Origin: Streptomyces sp. NBC_01439
GTDB taxonomy: Bacteria; Actinomycetota; Actinomycetes; Streptomycetales; Streptomycetaceae
DNA length: 64,000 nt
NCBI RefSeq assembly: GCF_036227605.1
Contig: NZ_CP109487.1
Span: forward strand, 2,108,001 to 2,172,000
Direction of reading: 5' to 3'
Part shown: positions 51,421 through 61,926 of the stretch, piece after piece
Position numbering within the stretch: position 1 is the first letter of the stretch
How the letters are laid out: every line of letters begins with the position of its first letter
Notes under the pieces: generated by a model
What the model was told of the DNA's origin: nothing
Databases searched by the model: none
What the model saw: only the letters and a program-made list of their open reading frames with translations
Translations under genes and position numbers: made by a program

Positions 51421-51708
51421 CGGCACCACCGCGTCCAGCAGCCGCGCGCCGAGCATCGTCAGGTAGGGCCTCTCGCGGTCGCCCTCACCACGCGCCTGTG
51501 CGAACCGGAACAGTGCTTCCTCGTCCGTGAACACGTACAGCCAGCGGATCCCGCCAGAGACGGCGCTCATCACACCACCAGCGGCCTTCGCATCGGCACC
51601 GGCGTCGGCACGCGGGACGAGTAGGGCCGCGCGGCGGAACTCGCCCACTAGGCGCCTCGGATCCCCCAGGCCTGCACGGTATGCGGATATCTCTGCGGTC
51701 AGTCCCAC
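51313..51708 (-). pseudogene. SseB-like protein, 3' truncated by fusion to Rhs
   Basis: From a GTG at 51708 (GGGGAGGGG site) the frame encodes GLTAEISAYRAGLGDPRRLVGEFRRAALLVP and GGIRWLYVFTDEEALFRFAQA, then GARLLDAVVP. This is the SseB-like domain that often precedes Rhs or T7S effectors in Streptomyces. After DAVVP (about 51420) the same frame turns into meaningless sequence to a stop at 51313, while the frame beside it becomes Rhs (SRISERNGHSIDIDRDEDG). The rest of the SseB domain and the start of the Rhs core are missing, which suggests one deletion. Confidence 0.65.
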
Positions 51709-51817
51709 GACGTCGGGTCCCCTCCCCGTGATGCACACGCAAAGAGGCAACAGTAACTGGGCCGGCGCATCGCCCTGATGTCAGGCCGGGTCGTGTGGCA
51801 GCATCGGCAGGGTGATC

Positions 51818-52510
51818 ATGGACGAGACGAGGATGAGCCTGCTCCGTGGGGCCGCGCTGAACAACGCCGCCTGGTGCGACGCGGTGTGTCGTGCGCACGG
51901 GTTGTCGCCGCGGTACGACGGCGAGCAGCTCTGGTCCAGTGCGCGGCGGACTCCGCCGATGTATCCCGATGCCGTGACGCTGGAACCGGGCGTACCGGCG
52001 CGGAACGTGGTCCGGGGGGTCGACGCCGCCTCCGCCGGCTGTTCGGTGAAGGACAGCTTCGCCGACCTGGACCTGGCCGGGGACGGCTTCGAGGTGCTGT
52101 TCGAGGCGCAGTGGATCCATCGGCCCGCCGGGGCGCCGCTCCCCGAGGCGGAGGGGGAAGCGGCCGGGCTGGAGTGGTCCGAGGTCTCGGGCGCCGAGGA
52201 GCTGGCGGACTGGGAGGGCGCCGGGGGCGGCGGGCCGTTCCGGGCGGGCCTGCTCGGCGAGGGGATCGTCTTCCTGGCCGGGCGCGCGGGCAGCCGGATC
52301 GTCGCCGGGGCCGTCGTGAGCACCGGTGGGGGCGTGGTCGGCGTGTCCAACCTGTTCGGCGCCGCCTGGGCGGGTGTCCTCGGCGCGGTCGCCGACCGCT
52401 GGCCGGAGCTGGACGTGGTCGGCTACGAGCACGGGGAGGACCTGGACGCGGCGGTCCGGGCCGGGTTCACGCCCATCGGTCCGCTGCGGGTCTGGCTATT
52501 TGCCCAGTGA
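51818..52510 (+). CDS. hypothetical protein, possible GNAT-like fold, 230 aa
   Basis: The protein has a long acidic first half (NNAAWCDAVCRAHGL, YPDAVTLEPGV) and a C-terminal half with VVSTGGGVVGVSNLF, AVADRWPELDVVGYEHGEDLDAAVRAGFTPIGPLRVWL. That order of strands and the last AGFxPIGxLRV resemble the end of GNAT acetyltransferases (…GFxxxGxxx), but the acetyl-CoA loop is not clear. I would leave it as hypothetical. Start 51818 is an ATG with CAGGG upstream; GTG 51812 is possible. It is divergent from the SseB remnant. Confidence 0.6.
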   Translation: MDETRMSLLRGAALNNAAWCDAVCRAHGLSPRYDGEQLWSSARRTPPMYPDAVTLEPGVPARNVVRGVDAASAGCSVKDSFADLDLAGDGFEVLFEAQWIHRPAGAPLPEAEGEAAGLEWSEVSGAEELADWEGAGGGGPFRAGLLGEGIVFLAGRAGSRIVAGAVVSTGGGVVGVSNLFGAAWAGVLGAVADRWPELDVVGYEHGEDLDAAVRAGFTPIGPLRVWLFAQ

Positions 52511-52534
52511 TCAACTTCGGGTGAGACTGGCGTC

Positions 52535-53050
52535 GTGACATCGCATCAGACGGGCCGACTCATCGGCGCCTTATTCGGACTCGTCTTCGTCCTGGCCAAC
52601 GCCGGAGCCCTGCCCACGGCCGCCGCCGTGCCGGCGTGCGTCCTCGCGATCGCCTCGTCCGTCGGGCTCTTCGTCGCGCTGCGGCGGGTACCGGCTCCTC
52701 CGGCTGGCAGTACGACGCCGAGGCGGTTCGGGCGGAGCTTCCTCCTCGTGGTGGCCGCCGAAGTCGCCGTCGCGCTGGCCGGTTTCCTCGTCATCAACCT
52801 CGTCTTCCACGCCCCGCAGGCCGCGGTGCCCTGGCTCAGCCTGGTCGTCGGCCTGCACTTCTTCGGTCTCGCCGCCGTATGGCGCATGCCGTCGCTCCGG
52901 CCGCTGGCGGCCGCGATGGCCGCCTGTGGCGCCGCCGGTCTGGTCCTGGTCGCCGGTGGGGCCTCCCTCGCCGTCATCGCGGCCGTCGCGGGCATCGCCC
53001 CCGGCGCCCTGCTGCTCGGCTCCGTCGCCTGGAGCCTGCGCGCCCGCTAG
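52535..53050 (+). CDS. small integral membrane protein, 171 aa
   Basis: Five or so hydrophobic segments are visible: residues 8-25, 30-48, 68-90, 98-115, 125-150. The sequence is Ala/Val/Leu-rich with few charges, and no family is recognised. The GTG at 52535 is the first start, and the gene ends 4 bases inside the converging prolyl oligopeptidase gene. It is 24 bases after the preceding hypothetical gene and could be co-transcribed with it. Confidence 0.65.
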   Translation: MTSHQTGRLIGALFGLVFVLANAGALPTAAAVPACVLAIASSVGLFVALRRVPAPPAGSTTPRRFGRSFLLVVAAEVAVALAGFLVINLVFHAPQAAVPWLSLVVGLHFFGLAAVWRMPSLRPLAAAMAACGAAGLVLVAGGASLAVIAAVAGIAPGALLLGSVAWSLRAR

Positions 53051-55062
53051 CCGTCCAGTTCCAGCCGCGGCACGTCGGTACGTTCGATCCCGAACACCTG
53101 CGAGTACAGGGAGAGTTCGGCTTCCAGCGCACGGATCATGGTGTCGGCCCGCCGGAAGCCGTGGCCCTCGCCCTCGAAGGTCACGTACGCGTGCGGCACT
53201 GGCCGGTCCCGCAGGGCGTCGAGCAGCCGCTCCGCCTGGGCCGGCGGGCAGACCGGGTCCTCCAGTCCCTGGAGGAGCACGAACGGCGCCGTGATCCCGT
53301 CGGCGCGCGCCACCGGGGAACGCTCGCGGTTGAGTACGGCCAGGGTCTGCGGCGGCCCGGCCAGGCCGTCGATGTAGCGCGATTCCAGGTCGTGCGTCTC
53401 TTCGGCGAAGCCCACCAGGTCCAGCACCGGGTAGATGATCGCCGCGCACGCGTACAGGTCGGTGGCGGCCAGCGAGGCCGCCGCGGTCCAACCTCCGGCG
53501 CTGCCGCCGCGAATGGCGAGCCGGGCGGGGTCGGCGGTGCCCTCGGCGGCCAGCGAGCGGGCGACCGACGCGCAGTCCTCCACGTCCACCACACCCCACT
53601 GCTCGCGCAGCCGCTCCCGGTAGGCGCGGCCGTATCCGGTGGAGCCGCCGTAGTTCACCTCGACCACGCCGATGCCGCGCGAGGTGAAGTAGGCGATGTG
53701 CAGGTCGAGTACGGGCGGCACGTGGTCGGTGGGTCCGCCGTGCGCCCAGATCACGTACGGGGGCAGTTCGTCGGCGGCGGCCCGGACGGCCGGGTGGTGC
53801 GGCGGGTAGACGTGCGCGTGGATCTGGCGGTCGTCGGGGCCGAGGAAGGTGCGGCTCTGCGGCTCCGGGTAGTAGGCCGGGTCCACCGGGTCCGGGCGCT
53901 GCCCGCCGACCGCCCGCGCGTGCCCGGTGGCGGTGTCCAGCTCGACCACCTCGTACGCGCTGCGCGGGCTGGCGGCGACGCCGTAGACCCGGGTGCCGTG
54001 CACGGCGAGGGTGGGCTGCCAGGCGGTCCACGGCCCGGCGGCGTCCACCAGGTCGCCGCTCTCCGGGTCGAGGATGCCGAGCACCGAGGAGCCCTGCCCG
54101 TGCAGGACGGCGACGAGCCCGGTCCCCGAGCCCGCCGGGTGCGGGGTGTCCCCGGGCAGCGGGGCGAGCCAGCGCAGCCCCGGCTTCCACAGCGGGCCGC
54201 CGAACTCCTCCTCCCGCGGGCAGAGGTTGATCGCCCAGCCGGTCCGCGGGTCCACGCCGTACGGGTTCCACCAGCCGCCGCGGTCGCTGACCGCGAGGAG
54301 GGTCCCCTCGGCCGTCCACTCGACCTGGGCGACGGCCTCGTCGGGGCCGCCGAGTACGGTCCGGGCGTCGGCCAGCTGCCCGTCCCCGGTGACCTCGGCG
54401 ACCCGGAGCTCGGTACCGTCCCACGGCATCAGGGGGTGGTCCCACACCAGCCAGGCGGCCCGCCGGCCGTCCGGGGAGAGCCGGGGCCCGGTGGTGAACC
54501 GGTACCGGTCGTGCGTCAACTCCCGCACCGCGCCGCGGTTCGCGGCCGCCGAGCCGTCCAGTGGCACGGCGGCCAGCACCCGGCGCACATCGGTCGGTGC
54601 GGGCCCGGTGAACTCCTCCAGCACGCACCAGACCTCGTCGCCGCGCAGCACCGGGTCGGCCCAGCGCAGGCCGCCGCCGGTCCGGGAGACCGGGGTCAGC
54701 GGCCGCGGCTCGGGGCCGCCGGGGGCATCGGGCTCGTACGCGTACAGCCGCTGGTCGGCGAAGTGGACGAAGACCAACAGCGGTCCGCCGGTGGGCCGTT
54801 CGGCCCCAGCCCAGGGCAGGCCGCCGTACTCGGTGACGCGGCTGCGCACGTTCCACGGGGCGGGGAGTTCGGTGATCTCGGGCCCGCCGTCGGCTAGGCG
54901 GCGGCGCACCAGGGTGCGGCGGCCGGCCTCCTCGGGCCGGGGTTCGGTCCACCACACCTCGGGGCCGACCGTGCCGAGGTACTCGGGCCGCCCGTCGAGG
55001 GAGGCGGCGAGGCCGGCGTCGATGGGTGAGGGCCAGCTGCCGTAGGGCCGGGTCGTCGCCAT
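53047..55062 (-). CDS. S9 family prolyl oligopeptidase / acylaminoacyl-peptidase-like
   Basis: The 671-residue enzyme has an N-terminal propeller-like region with repeated WDGTELRVAEV, GPRLSPDGRRAAWLVWD-type blades and a C-terminal alpha/beta hydrolase. The nucleophile is in RGGSAGGWTAAA (Gly-x-Ser-x-Gly), the acid in GLEDPVCPP, and the His in GEGHGF. S9 peptidases cut short peptides in the cytoplasm. It lies directly upstream of the M20 and M55 hydrolase genes on the same strand, with 13 bases to the M20 stop, which suggests a peptide-degradation operon. ATG at 55062 is chosen over a GTG three bases before. Confidence 0.88.
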   Translation of the reverse strand: MATTRPYGSWPSPIDAGLAASLDGRPEYLGTVGPEVWWTEPRPEEAGRRTLVRRRLADGGPEITELPAPWNVRSRVTEYGGLPWAGAERPTGGPLLVFVHFADQRLYAYEPDAPGGPEPRPLTPVSRTGGGLRWADPVLRGDEVWCVLEEFTGPAPTDVRRVLAAVPLDGSAAANRGAVRELTHDRYRFTTGPRLSPDGRRAAWLVWDHPLMPWDGTELRVAEVTGDGQLADARTVLGGPDEAVAQVEWTAEGTLLAVSDRGGWWNPYGVDPRTGWAINLCPREEEFGGPLWKPGLRWLAPLPGDTPHPAGSGTGLVAVLHGQGSSVLGILDPESGDLVDAAGPWTAWQPTLAVHGTRVYGVAASPRSAYEVVELDTATGHARAVGGQRPDPVDPAYYPEPQSRTFLGPDDRQIHAHVYPPHHPAVRAAADELPPYVIWAHGGPTDHVPPVLDLHIAYFTSRGIGVVEVNYGGSTGYGRAYRERLREQWGVVDVEDCASVARSLAAEGTADPARLAIRGGSAGGWTAAASLAATDLYACAAIIYPVLDLVGFAEETHDLESRYIDGLAGPPQTLAVLNRERSPVARADGITAPFVLLQGLEDPVCPPAQAERLLDALRDRPVPHAYVTFEGEGHGFRRADTMIRALEAELSLYSQVFGIERTDVPRLELDG

Positions 55063-55075
55063 CACCGGGCCCCGT

Positions 55076-56531
<1,456 letters not shown>

Positions 56532-56539
<8 letters not shown>

Positions 56540-57365
56540 ACTGCTCCTCCACGGCCGCCGAGACGACCGTCGTGACCGCTTTGAAGGCCCGGATCCCCTC
56601 GTACATGGTTTCGCTGGTGTACGCGACCTTGCGCTCCCCGGACCGCTCCACGCCGGGGACCACCGTCGCGGACATGGCCAGGTGCGCGGCGTCGAACTCC
56701 AGCTCCACGGTGAAGGGGCCGCCGCGGACCGGATCGTGCCGTACGGCCAGCGCGGTGGCCTCCTTGGCCGCGGCCCGGATGTCGGCGGCGGTACGGGCCG
56801 GGGTGCGGCACACGGCGGCGTAGCGCGAAACGTGGTCCTTGACGGCGACGGTGGCGGCTCCGGGCGCGTATCCGGCGGCGTCCACGCAGGTCAGGTCGTC
56901 GCCGGTGACCAGGATGACGGGGACCCCGTACTCGGCGACGACGTGCGCGTTGAGCAGCCCCTCGCTGGCGCGCGTCCCGTTGACCCAGACTCCGGTGATG
57001 GAGTTGGCGAGGTAGGTGTGGGCGAGGACCCCCTCGGAGCCGGCTCCGGTGTGGTAGCCGACGAAGGCGATGCCGTCGACGTCGCCGTGCTGGACGCCCT
57101 CGACCATGGAGAGGGTCTTGTGGCGGCCGGTGATCATCTCGGCGCGGGCGTCGAGCTTCTCCAGCAGCAGGTTGCGCATGGTCCAGTGCGCCTCGTTGAT
57201 GAGGACCTGGTCGGCTCCGCCGTCGTAGAAGCCGAGTACGGCGGCGTTGACGTCGGAGGTGAACATCGCGCGGCAGCGTTCCCACTGCGGGGTTCCGGGC
57301 AGCACGTCCGCGGGCCAGGTGACGCCGGTGGCGCCTTCCATGTCGGCGGAGATGAGGATCTTCAT
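56532..57365 (-). CDS. M55 family D-aminopeptidase (DppA-like)
   Basis: The 277-residue protein has the DppA metal-site motifs: MKILISADMEGATGVTWP at the start (Asp and Glu ligands), FVGYHTGAGSEG with the catalytic His, and NGTRASEGLLNAHVVAEYGVPVILVTGDD. M55 enzymes are decameric zinc D-aminopeptidases that release D-Ala from peptides, as in wall peptide recycling. It is the first gene of the M55-M20-S9 set on the minus strand; its stop overlaps the M20 start by 8 bases. ATG 57365 begins the family-typical MKILIS. Confidence 0.88.
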
Positions 57366-57662
57366 CGGGCCCCCGGGCGGTCGGTTGCGCTCAGGGTGCC
57401 ACCCTAGCCGCCGAAGCCCCCGGTGGCCGTGGGGCTCACGCCCCGGCGCGGCGCGCGGTCCGTGGCTCCCGCCGCGCGGCCGGTCGGTGCGCGGTCCGTT
57501 GGCCGCGACCCGTAGGTCCGTCCACCCGTCGCCCCGTCGCCCCGTTTCGGTCCGCCCGTCCGCGCGTCCGCCCGTGGGCCGAGCGAGCCGCGGCCCGCGG
57601 GCGCTGCGGGTTCACCCGATCCGGTGAGGCCGCCGGCCCGGCCCCACCGTCAACGCCGTTGC
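57366..57662. other. 297 bp intergenic, nothing recognised
   Basis: The sequence between the M55 start and the end of the SRPBCC gene on the same strand is GC-rich and repetitive (CGCCCCGTCGCCCCGTTTCGG, CGTCCGCCCGTGGG-like), without a convincing gene, promoter pair or hairpin that I can point to. Confidence 0.4.
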
Positions 57663-58106
57663 TCAGCGCTCCACTTCGGTGGCCAGGTTCTCCAGCACGC
57701 TGTCGTAGATCCGGCCGAGGCCCTTGGGCGCGAAGGTGCGCTCGAAGAAGCCGCCGATGCCGCCGGCGCCGTTCCAGACGGTGGTGACCACGGCCTTGGA
57801 CTTGCCCTCACCGGCCGGGGTGACCCGCCAGGTGGTGACCATGGAGGAGTTGCGGTCCTTCTCCACCAGCTCGCCGTCGGTCGGCTCGCTGACCTCCAGC
57901 AAGCAGTCGCGCACGCGCTTGCTGGTGGCCTGGAGCTTCCAGTGCACCAGGGTGCCCTCGCCGTCGCCGCCCTCGCGCACCTCGTACTCGCTGAAGTGCT
58001 CGGGCAGCAGCTTCCCGCGGGTCCCGGTGTAGTCCGCCAGCGCGTCGAACACGGTCTCCGCGTCAGCCGCGATGATCCGCTCCGTGGTGGCCTCGACCTG
58101 CGCCAT
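57663..58106 (-). CDS. SRPBCC-family protein
   Basis: The 147-residue protein has the helix-grip fold pattern: TTERIIAADAETVFDALADYTGTRGKLLPE at the start, SEYEVREGGDGEGTLVHW, RNSSMVTTWRVTP and a C-terminal helix GRIYDSVLENLATEVER. It is a distinct paralogue of the protein encoded at 31113. The ligand is unknown. ATG at 58106 follows GGAGGAACAGCT. Confidence 0.85.
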   Translation of the reverse strand: MAQVEATTERIIAADAETVFDALADYTGTRGKLLPEHFSEYEVREGGDGEGTLVHWKLQATSKRVRDCLLEVSEPTDGELVEKDRNSSMVTTWRVTPAGEGKSKAVVTTVWNGAGGIGGFFERTFAPKGLGRIYDSVLENLATEVER

Positions 58107-58181
58107 AGCTGTTCCTCCAGCAGTTGTGTCCGCTCGTCACGGCGAAGCCAACCACCTCCGGGGCGGTGGCCCAAATCCGGG

Positions 58182-58985
58182 TCAGACGTGGCAGCGGAGC
58201 TTGACCAGGAGCGTGTCCCCGGGCAGCTCCTCCAGGTAGCCGGTCCTGGCGGTATCCCGGAGCCAGGGCAGGGGCGGGCGGTGGACGCAGGCGTCCGGGC
58301 CGTCGCACTCGCCGTGGACGGCGGGCTCGTCCTCCCCGTACCACCAACCGTCGAGGGTGAGCACGTGCTGGTGCCAGGGTGTCCCGGCGCTCTCCGCGGC
58401 GGCGAAGTCCTCCCGGCCGGTCCAGCCGACGCTCTCGGCGGCGGCCCCGTGCTGGAGGAACCCGCCGAGGTAGTACCCGCGGTGGGCCTCCAGGAGGGCG
58501 GCCACGCCCTCCCGGTAGGCGACGACCAGCGGCTGGGCGTCGAAGGCCGCCCCCGCCTCCTGGTCGGCCTCGCGCCCGGCCCGGTACTCCTCCGAGGTCG
58601 GCCAGGGCGAGTCCCACACCACACGGCGCGGCTGGGCGGGCGGGTGGCTCCGGGCGAGCTCCCGCCACAGGTCCCATGCGGCCCGGGCGATGTCCCGCGC
58701 CTCGGCCCGGATCTCGGCGAAGGCCATCGCCTCGCGGGGCCCGCCGGCGCACCAGCCGGGCACGCCGTCGTCGCGGACCTCGCGCACGATCCGCGGGTCG
58801 TCCTCGTACCCCGGCAGCAGCTGGAAGCCGTCGCGGTAGCTGCCGTTGCCGCAGATGGTCCACCCGTCCCAGATGTCCAGTTCCTCGTCCCGGGTGAAGT
58901 CGATCTCGAAGGGGGCCATCGCCTCGGCAAGCGCCTCGTCGAGCCTGGTCCGGGCCTCGCCGGGGAGGCACACCACGATCCGCAT
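58182..58985 (-). CDS. hypothetical protein, 267 aa
   Basis: The protein is soluble and acidic, rich in Trp and Glu. It starts MRIVVCLPGEARTRLDEAL and has FTRDEELDIWDGWTICGNG, LPGYEDDPRIVREVRDDG and RGYYLGGFLQHGAAAESVGWTG; its family is not recognised. Start 58985 is chosen because the region above it (to 59054) would run through the SOS box of the divergent radical SAM gene, and the protein's conserved-looking part begins at MRIVVC. Its ribosome site is weak (GGCTGGA). Confidence 0.6.
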   Translation of the reverse strand: MRIVVCLPGEARTRLDEALAEAMAPFEIDFTRDEELDIWDGWTICGNGSYRDGFQLLPGYEDDPRIVREVRDDGVPGWCAGGPREAMAFAEIRAEARDIARAAWDLWRELARSHPPAQPRRVVWDSPWPTSEEYRAGREADQEAGAAFDAQPLVVAYREGVAALLEAHRGYYLGGFLQHGAAAESVGWTGREDFAAAESAGTPWHQHVLTLDGWWYGEDEPAVHGECDGPDACVHRPPLPWLRDTARTGYLEELPGDTLLVKLRCHV

Positions 58986-59054
58986 TCCAGCCACGGCCGG
59001 AATTTCGCACACCCGCCCCGCTGCGATCAAAGGAATTTCGGTCCGCACGATCAT

Positions 59055-59070
59055 GGGAACACTTGTTCTA
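59055..59070. promoter_or_regulatory. LexA SOS box before the Rv2578c-like gene
   Basis: GGGAACACTTGTTCTA contains GAAC-ACTT-GTTC (59057-59068), the core of the actinobacterial SOS box (TCGAAC-N4-GTTCGA). It lies 36 bases before the ATG at 59105, over or just before a TATTCT -10-like hexamer (59069-59074). In mycobacteria Rv2578c is part of the SOS regulon, from memory, which fits. Confidence 0.75.
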
Positions 59071-59104
59071 TTCTCGGCGCCAGAGCTACCGAGGGAGGCG
59101 CACC

Positions 59105-60136
59105 ATGCGCTGGGAGAACCTGACCGAGGGGTCCGCGGGGCCGGCCGCGCTCTTCGGGGCCGACGCCGTCGTGACCCGGACCATCGACACCCCCGAGTTC
59201 CGGGGGATCACCTTCCACGAGGTGCGCGCCCGGTCGATCGTCAACCGCGTGCCCGGCGCCTCCCGCATGCCGTTCGAATGGACCGTGAACCCCTACCGGG
59301 GATGCAGCCACGCCTGCGTGTACTGCTTCGCCCGCAAGACGCACAGCTATCTCGACCTCGACACCGGCGTCGGCTTCGACTCCCAGATCGTCGTCAAGAC
59401 CAACGCCCCCGACCTGCTGCGCCGCGAGCTCGGCTCGCCCCGCTGGACCGGCGCGCACATCGCCATGGGCACCAACGTCGACTGCTACCAGCGCGCAGAA
59501 GGCCGCTATCGGCTGATGCCCGGGATCATCGAGGCCCTGCGCGACCGCGCCAACCCCTTCTCGATCCTCACCAAGGGCACGCTGATCCTGCGCGACCTCC
59601 CCCTGCTGCAGGAGACCGCCGAGGTCACCGAGGTCGGCATCTCGATCTCGGTCGGATTCACCGACACCGGGCTCTGGCGGACCGTCGAACCGGGCACCCC
59701 TTCCCCCGCCGCCCGGCTGGGCGCCGTACGGGCGCTCACCGATGCCGGGATCGAGTGCGGGGTGCTGATGGCCCCGGTGATCCCCTTCCTCGGGGACTCC
59801 CCGGAGCAGCTGCGGGCGACCGTACGGGCCGTGGCCGGGGCCGGCGCGACCTCCGTGACACCCCTGGTACTCCATCTGCGGCCCGGGGCGCGCGAGTGGT
59901 TCACGGCCTGGCTGGGCACCCACCACCCCCACCTGGTCCCCCGGTACGAGCGGATGTACGCGGGCGGGTCGTACGCACCCACCTGGTACCAGCGCCGGAT
60001 CACCCGCCAAGTCCACGAACTGGCGGCCGAATTCGGCATCGGCCCGGCCCGCCGGGGCGAGGCCCGCAAGATCGTCACGCCCGGGCGGCCGGACGGCTCC
60101 GCGCCCGCGGGAGCCACGCAGCTGAGCCTCCTGTGA
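59105..60136 (+). CDS. Rv2578c-family radical SAM protein
   Basis: The 343-residue protein has the radical SAM cluster motif RGCSHACVYCFAR (C-x3-C-x2-C), preceded by MPFEWTVNPY, and KTNAPDLLRRELGSP and GTNVDCYQRAEGRYRLMPG behind it, as in SplB-like/Rv2578c family enzymes. The family is related to spore photoproduct lyase; its reaction is not known. DNA-damage control is suggested by the SOS box 36 bases before the ATG. The ATG at 59105 follows GAGGGAGGCG. It is divergent from the hypothetical gene ending at 58985. Confidence 0.9.
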   Translation: MRWENLTEGSAGPAALFGADAVVTRTIDTPEFRGITFHEVRARSIVNRVPGASRMPFEWTVNPYRGCSHACVYCFARKTHSYLDLDTGVGFDSQIVVKTNAPDLLRRELGSPRWTGAHIAMGTNVDCYQRAEGRYRLMPGIIEALRDRANPFSILTKGTLILRDLPLLQETAEVTEVGISISVGFTDTGLWRTVEPGTPSPAARLGAVRALTDAGIECGVLMAPVIPFLGDSPEQLRATVRAVAGAGATSVTPLVLHLRPGAREWFTAWLGTHHPHLVPRYERMYAGGSYAPTWYQRRITRQVHELAAEFGIGPARRGEARKIVTPGRPDGSAPAGATQLSLL

Positions 60137-60248
60137 CGGCCGGCGCCGCCTGAACGGTCATCACATCGGGCCAATCGGCGACCCAATCCCGATTTCCAGG
60201 CGTGGTTTCCGGGACGATTCCGCCCAGAACCCTCGGCTGGGAGGCCCC

Positions 60249-61841
60249 ATGCTCCACCCCTTGAAGAAGCGCACCGCTGTCCTGCTGTCGATCTCCACCG
60301 TCGCCGCCACCGTCGCCACCGCCCTCGCGAGCCCGGTGACGGCCGCGCCCGCCGCCCCGGCCGATCCGGCCGCCGCGGCGCCGGCGCAGGCGGCGCTGCG
60401 CTGGACCGGCTGCACCACCCCGCGGTACCCCACGCTGCAGTGCGCGTCCCTCAAGGTGCCCCTCGACCACGCCCGTCCGGACGGGCGGCAGATCACCCTC
60501 GCCCTGACCCGTGTCCCCCACACCGGCGCCACCTCCCAGGGCCCGCTGCTGGTCAACCCGGGCGGCCCGGGCGGCAGCGGCCGCAGTCTGGCCGGGTACA
60601 TCGCCTCCGCCCTGCCCAAGGAGGTGGCCGCCCAGTACGACGTGATCGGCTTCGACCCCCGCGGCGTCGGCAAGAGCGAGCCCGCCCTGGACTGCGCGGC
60701 CGGGCACTTCAAGCCCGCGCGGCCGGACTCCGTACCCATGGACCAGGCCACCGAACGGGCCAACCTGGACCGGGTGCGCTCCTTCGCCGAGTCCTGCGGG
60801 GCCAAACACGCGGACGTGCTGCCGTACATCGACACCGTCTCGGCCGCCCGGGACATCGAGGCGCTGCGCGGCGCCCTCGGCGCGGAGCGGATCAGCTACT
60901 TCGGCTACTCGTACGGGACCTACCTGGGCGCGGTGTACGCCAAGCTGCACCCGGGCCGCGTGCACCGGCTCGTCCTGGACTCCGTGGTCGACCCCGGCGG
61001 GGTCTGGTACGAGGACAACCTCGCCCAGGACCTCGCCTTCGACGCCCGCCACAAGTCGTTCCTGGCCTGGGTGGCCCAGTACGACGCCACCTACAAGCTC
61101 GGCACCGACCCGGCGGCGGTCGAGCGGGCCTGGTACGCGATGCGGGACGCGCTGCGCGAGAGCCCGGCGGGGGGCAAGGTGGGGCCGGCGGAGCTGGAGG
61201 ACACCTTCATGCCCGGCGGGTACTACAACGGCTACTGGCCGAACCTGGCCGAGGCCTTCGCCGCGTACGCGGTGGCCAAGGACCCGAAGCCGCTGGTGGC
61301 CGCCTACGAGCGGTTCGGCGCGGTGGAGCCCTCGGCGGGCAACGGCTACAGCGTCTACACGGCGGTCCAGTGCCGGGACTCGGCGTGGCCGAAGGACTGG
61401 AACCAGTGGCGCGCGGACATGTGGCGCACCCACGCCAAGGCGCCGTTCATGACCTGGAACAACGCCTGGTACAACGCCCCGTGCGCGTTCTGGCCGGCGG
61501 AGCCCCTCGACGCCCCGGACGTGACCAACGCCGATCTCCCGCCCGCCCTGCTGCTCCAGGCGACGGAGGACGCGGCGACCCCCTTCGAGGGGGCGCTCAG
61601 CATGCGGAAGAAGCTGTCGGGTTCGGCCCTGGTGGTGGAGGAGGGCGGCGGCAACCACGGCATCGCCCTGAGCGGCAACAAGTGCTTGGACGAGAAGGTG
61701 TCGGCCTACCTGACGACCGGCAGGGCCGCGGACGCCAGCTGCCCCGCCCAGGCGGCCCCGAAGCCGACCACGGCGACCCGCGCCGTGCCCGCCTCCGCGG
61801 GCGGCGCGGCCCTGCACGGCCTGCTCGGCTTCCGGGGCTGA
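60249..61841 (+). CDS. secreted alpha/beta hydrolase (SlpD/SlpE tripeptidyl aminopeptidase type)
   Basis: The 530-residue protein starts with a Sec signal (KKRTAVLLSISTVAATVATALASPVTAAPA split over residues 6-35). It has the nucleophile motif FGYSYGTYLG, the oxyanion-region VNPGGPGGSG, Asp in ATEDAATP and His in GGNHG: the full triad of the SlpD/SlpE/Tap family. These enzymes release tripeptides from protein N-termini outside Streptomyces cells. The C-terminal end is Ala/Thr-rich with no anchor. ATG 60249 has a GGGAGGCCCC site. It is about 110 bases after the radical SAM gene and probably has its own promoter. Confidence 0.88.
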   Translation: MLHPLKKRTAVLLSISTVAATVATALASPVTAAPAAPADPAAAAPAQAALRWTGCTTPRYPTLQCASLKVPLDHARPDGRQITLALTRVPHTGATSQGPLLVNPGGPGGSGRSLAGYIASALPKEVAAQYDVIGFDPRGVGKSEPALDCAAGHFKPARPDSVPMDQATERANLDRVRSFAESCGAKHADVLPYIDTVSAARDIEALRGALGAERISYFGYSYGTYLGAVYAKLHPGRVHRLVLDSVVDPGGVWYEDNLAQDLAFDARHKSFLAWVAQYDATYKLGTDPAAVERAWYAMRDALRESPAGGKVGPAELEDTFMPGGYYNGYWPNLAEAFAAYAVAKDPKPLVAAYERFGAVEPSAGNGYSVYTAVQCRDSAWPKDWNQWRADMWRTHAKAPFMTWNNAWYNAPCAFWPAEPLDAPDVTNADLPPALLLQATEDAATPFEGALSMRKKLSGSALVVEEGGGNHGIALSGNKCLDEKVSAYLTTGRAADASCPAQAAPKPTTATRAVPASAGGAALHGLLGFRG

Positions 61842-61926
61842 CGCCCACCCGATCCACCTGTCAGCACGAAACGGGGAAGGGCAAGGGGAAGAGAAGGAGG
61901 AAGGAGAAGGGGGCAAGATCGTGTCC

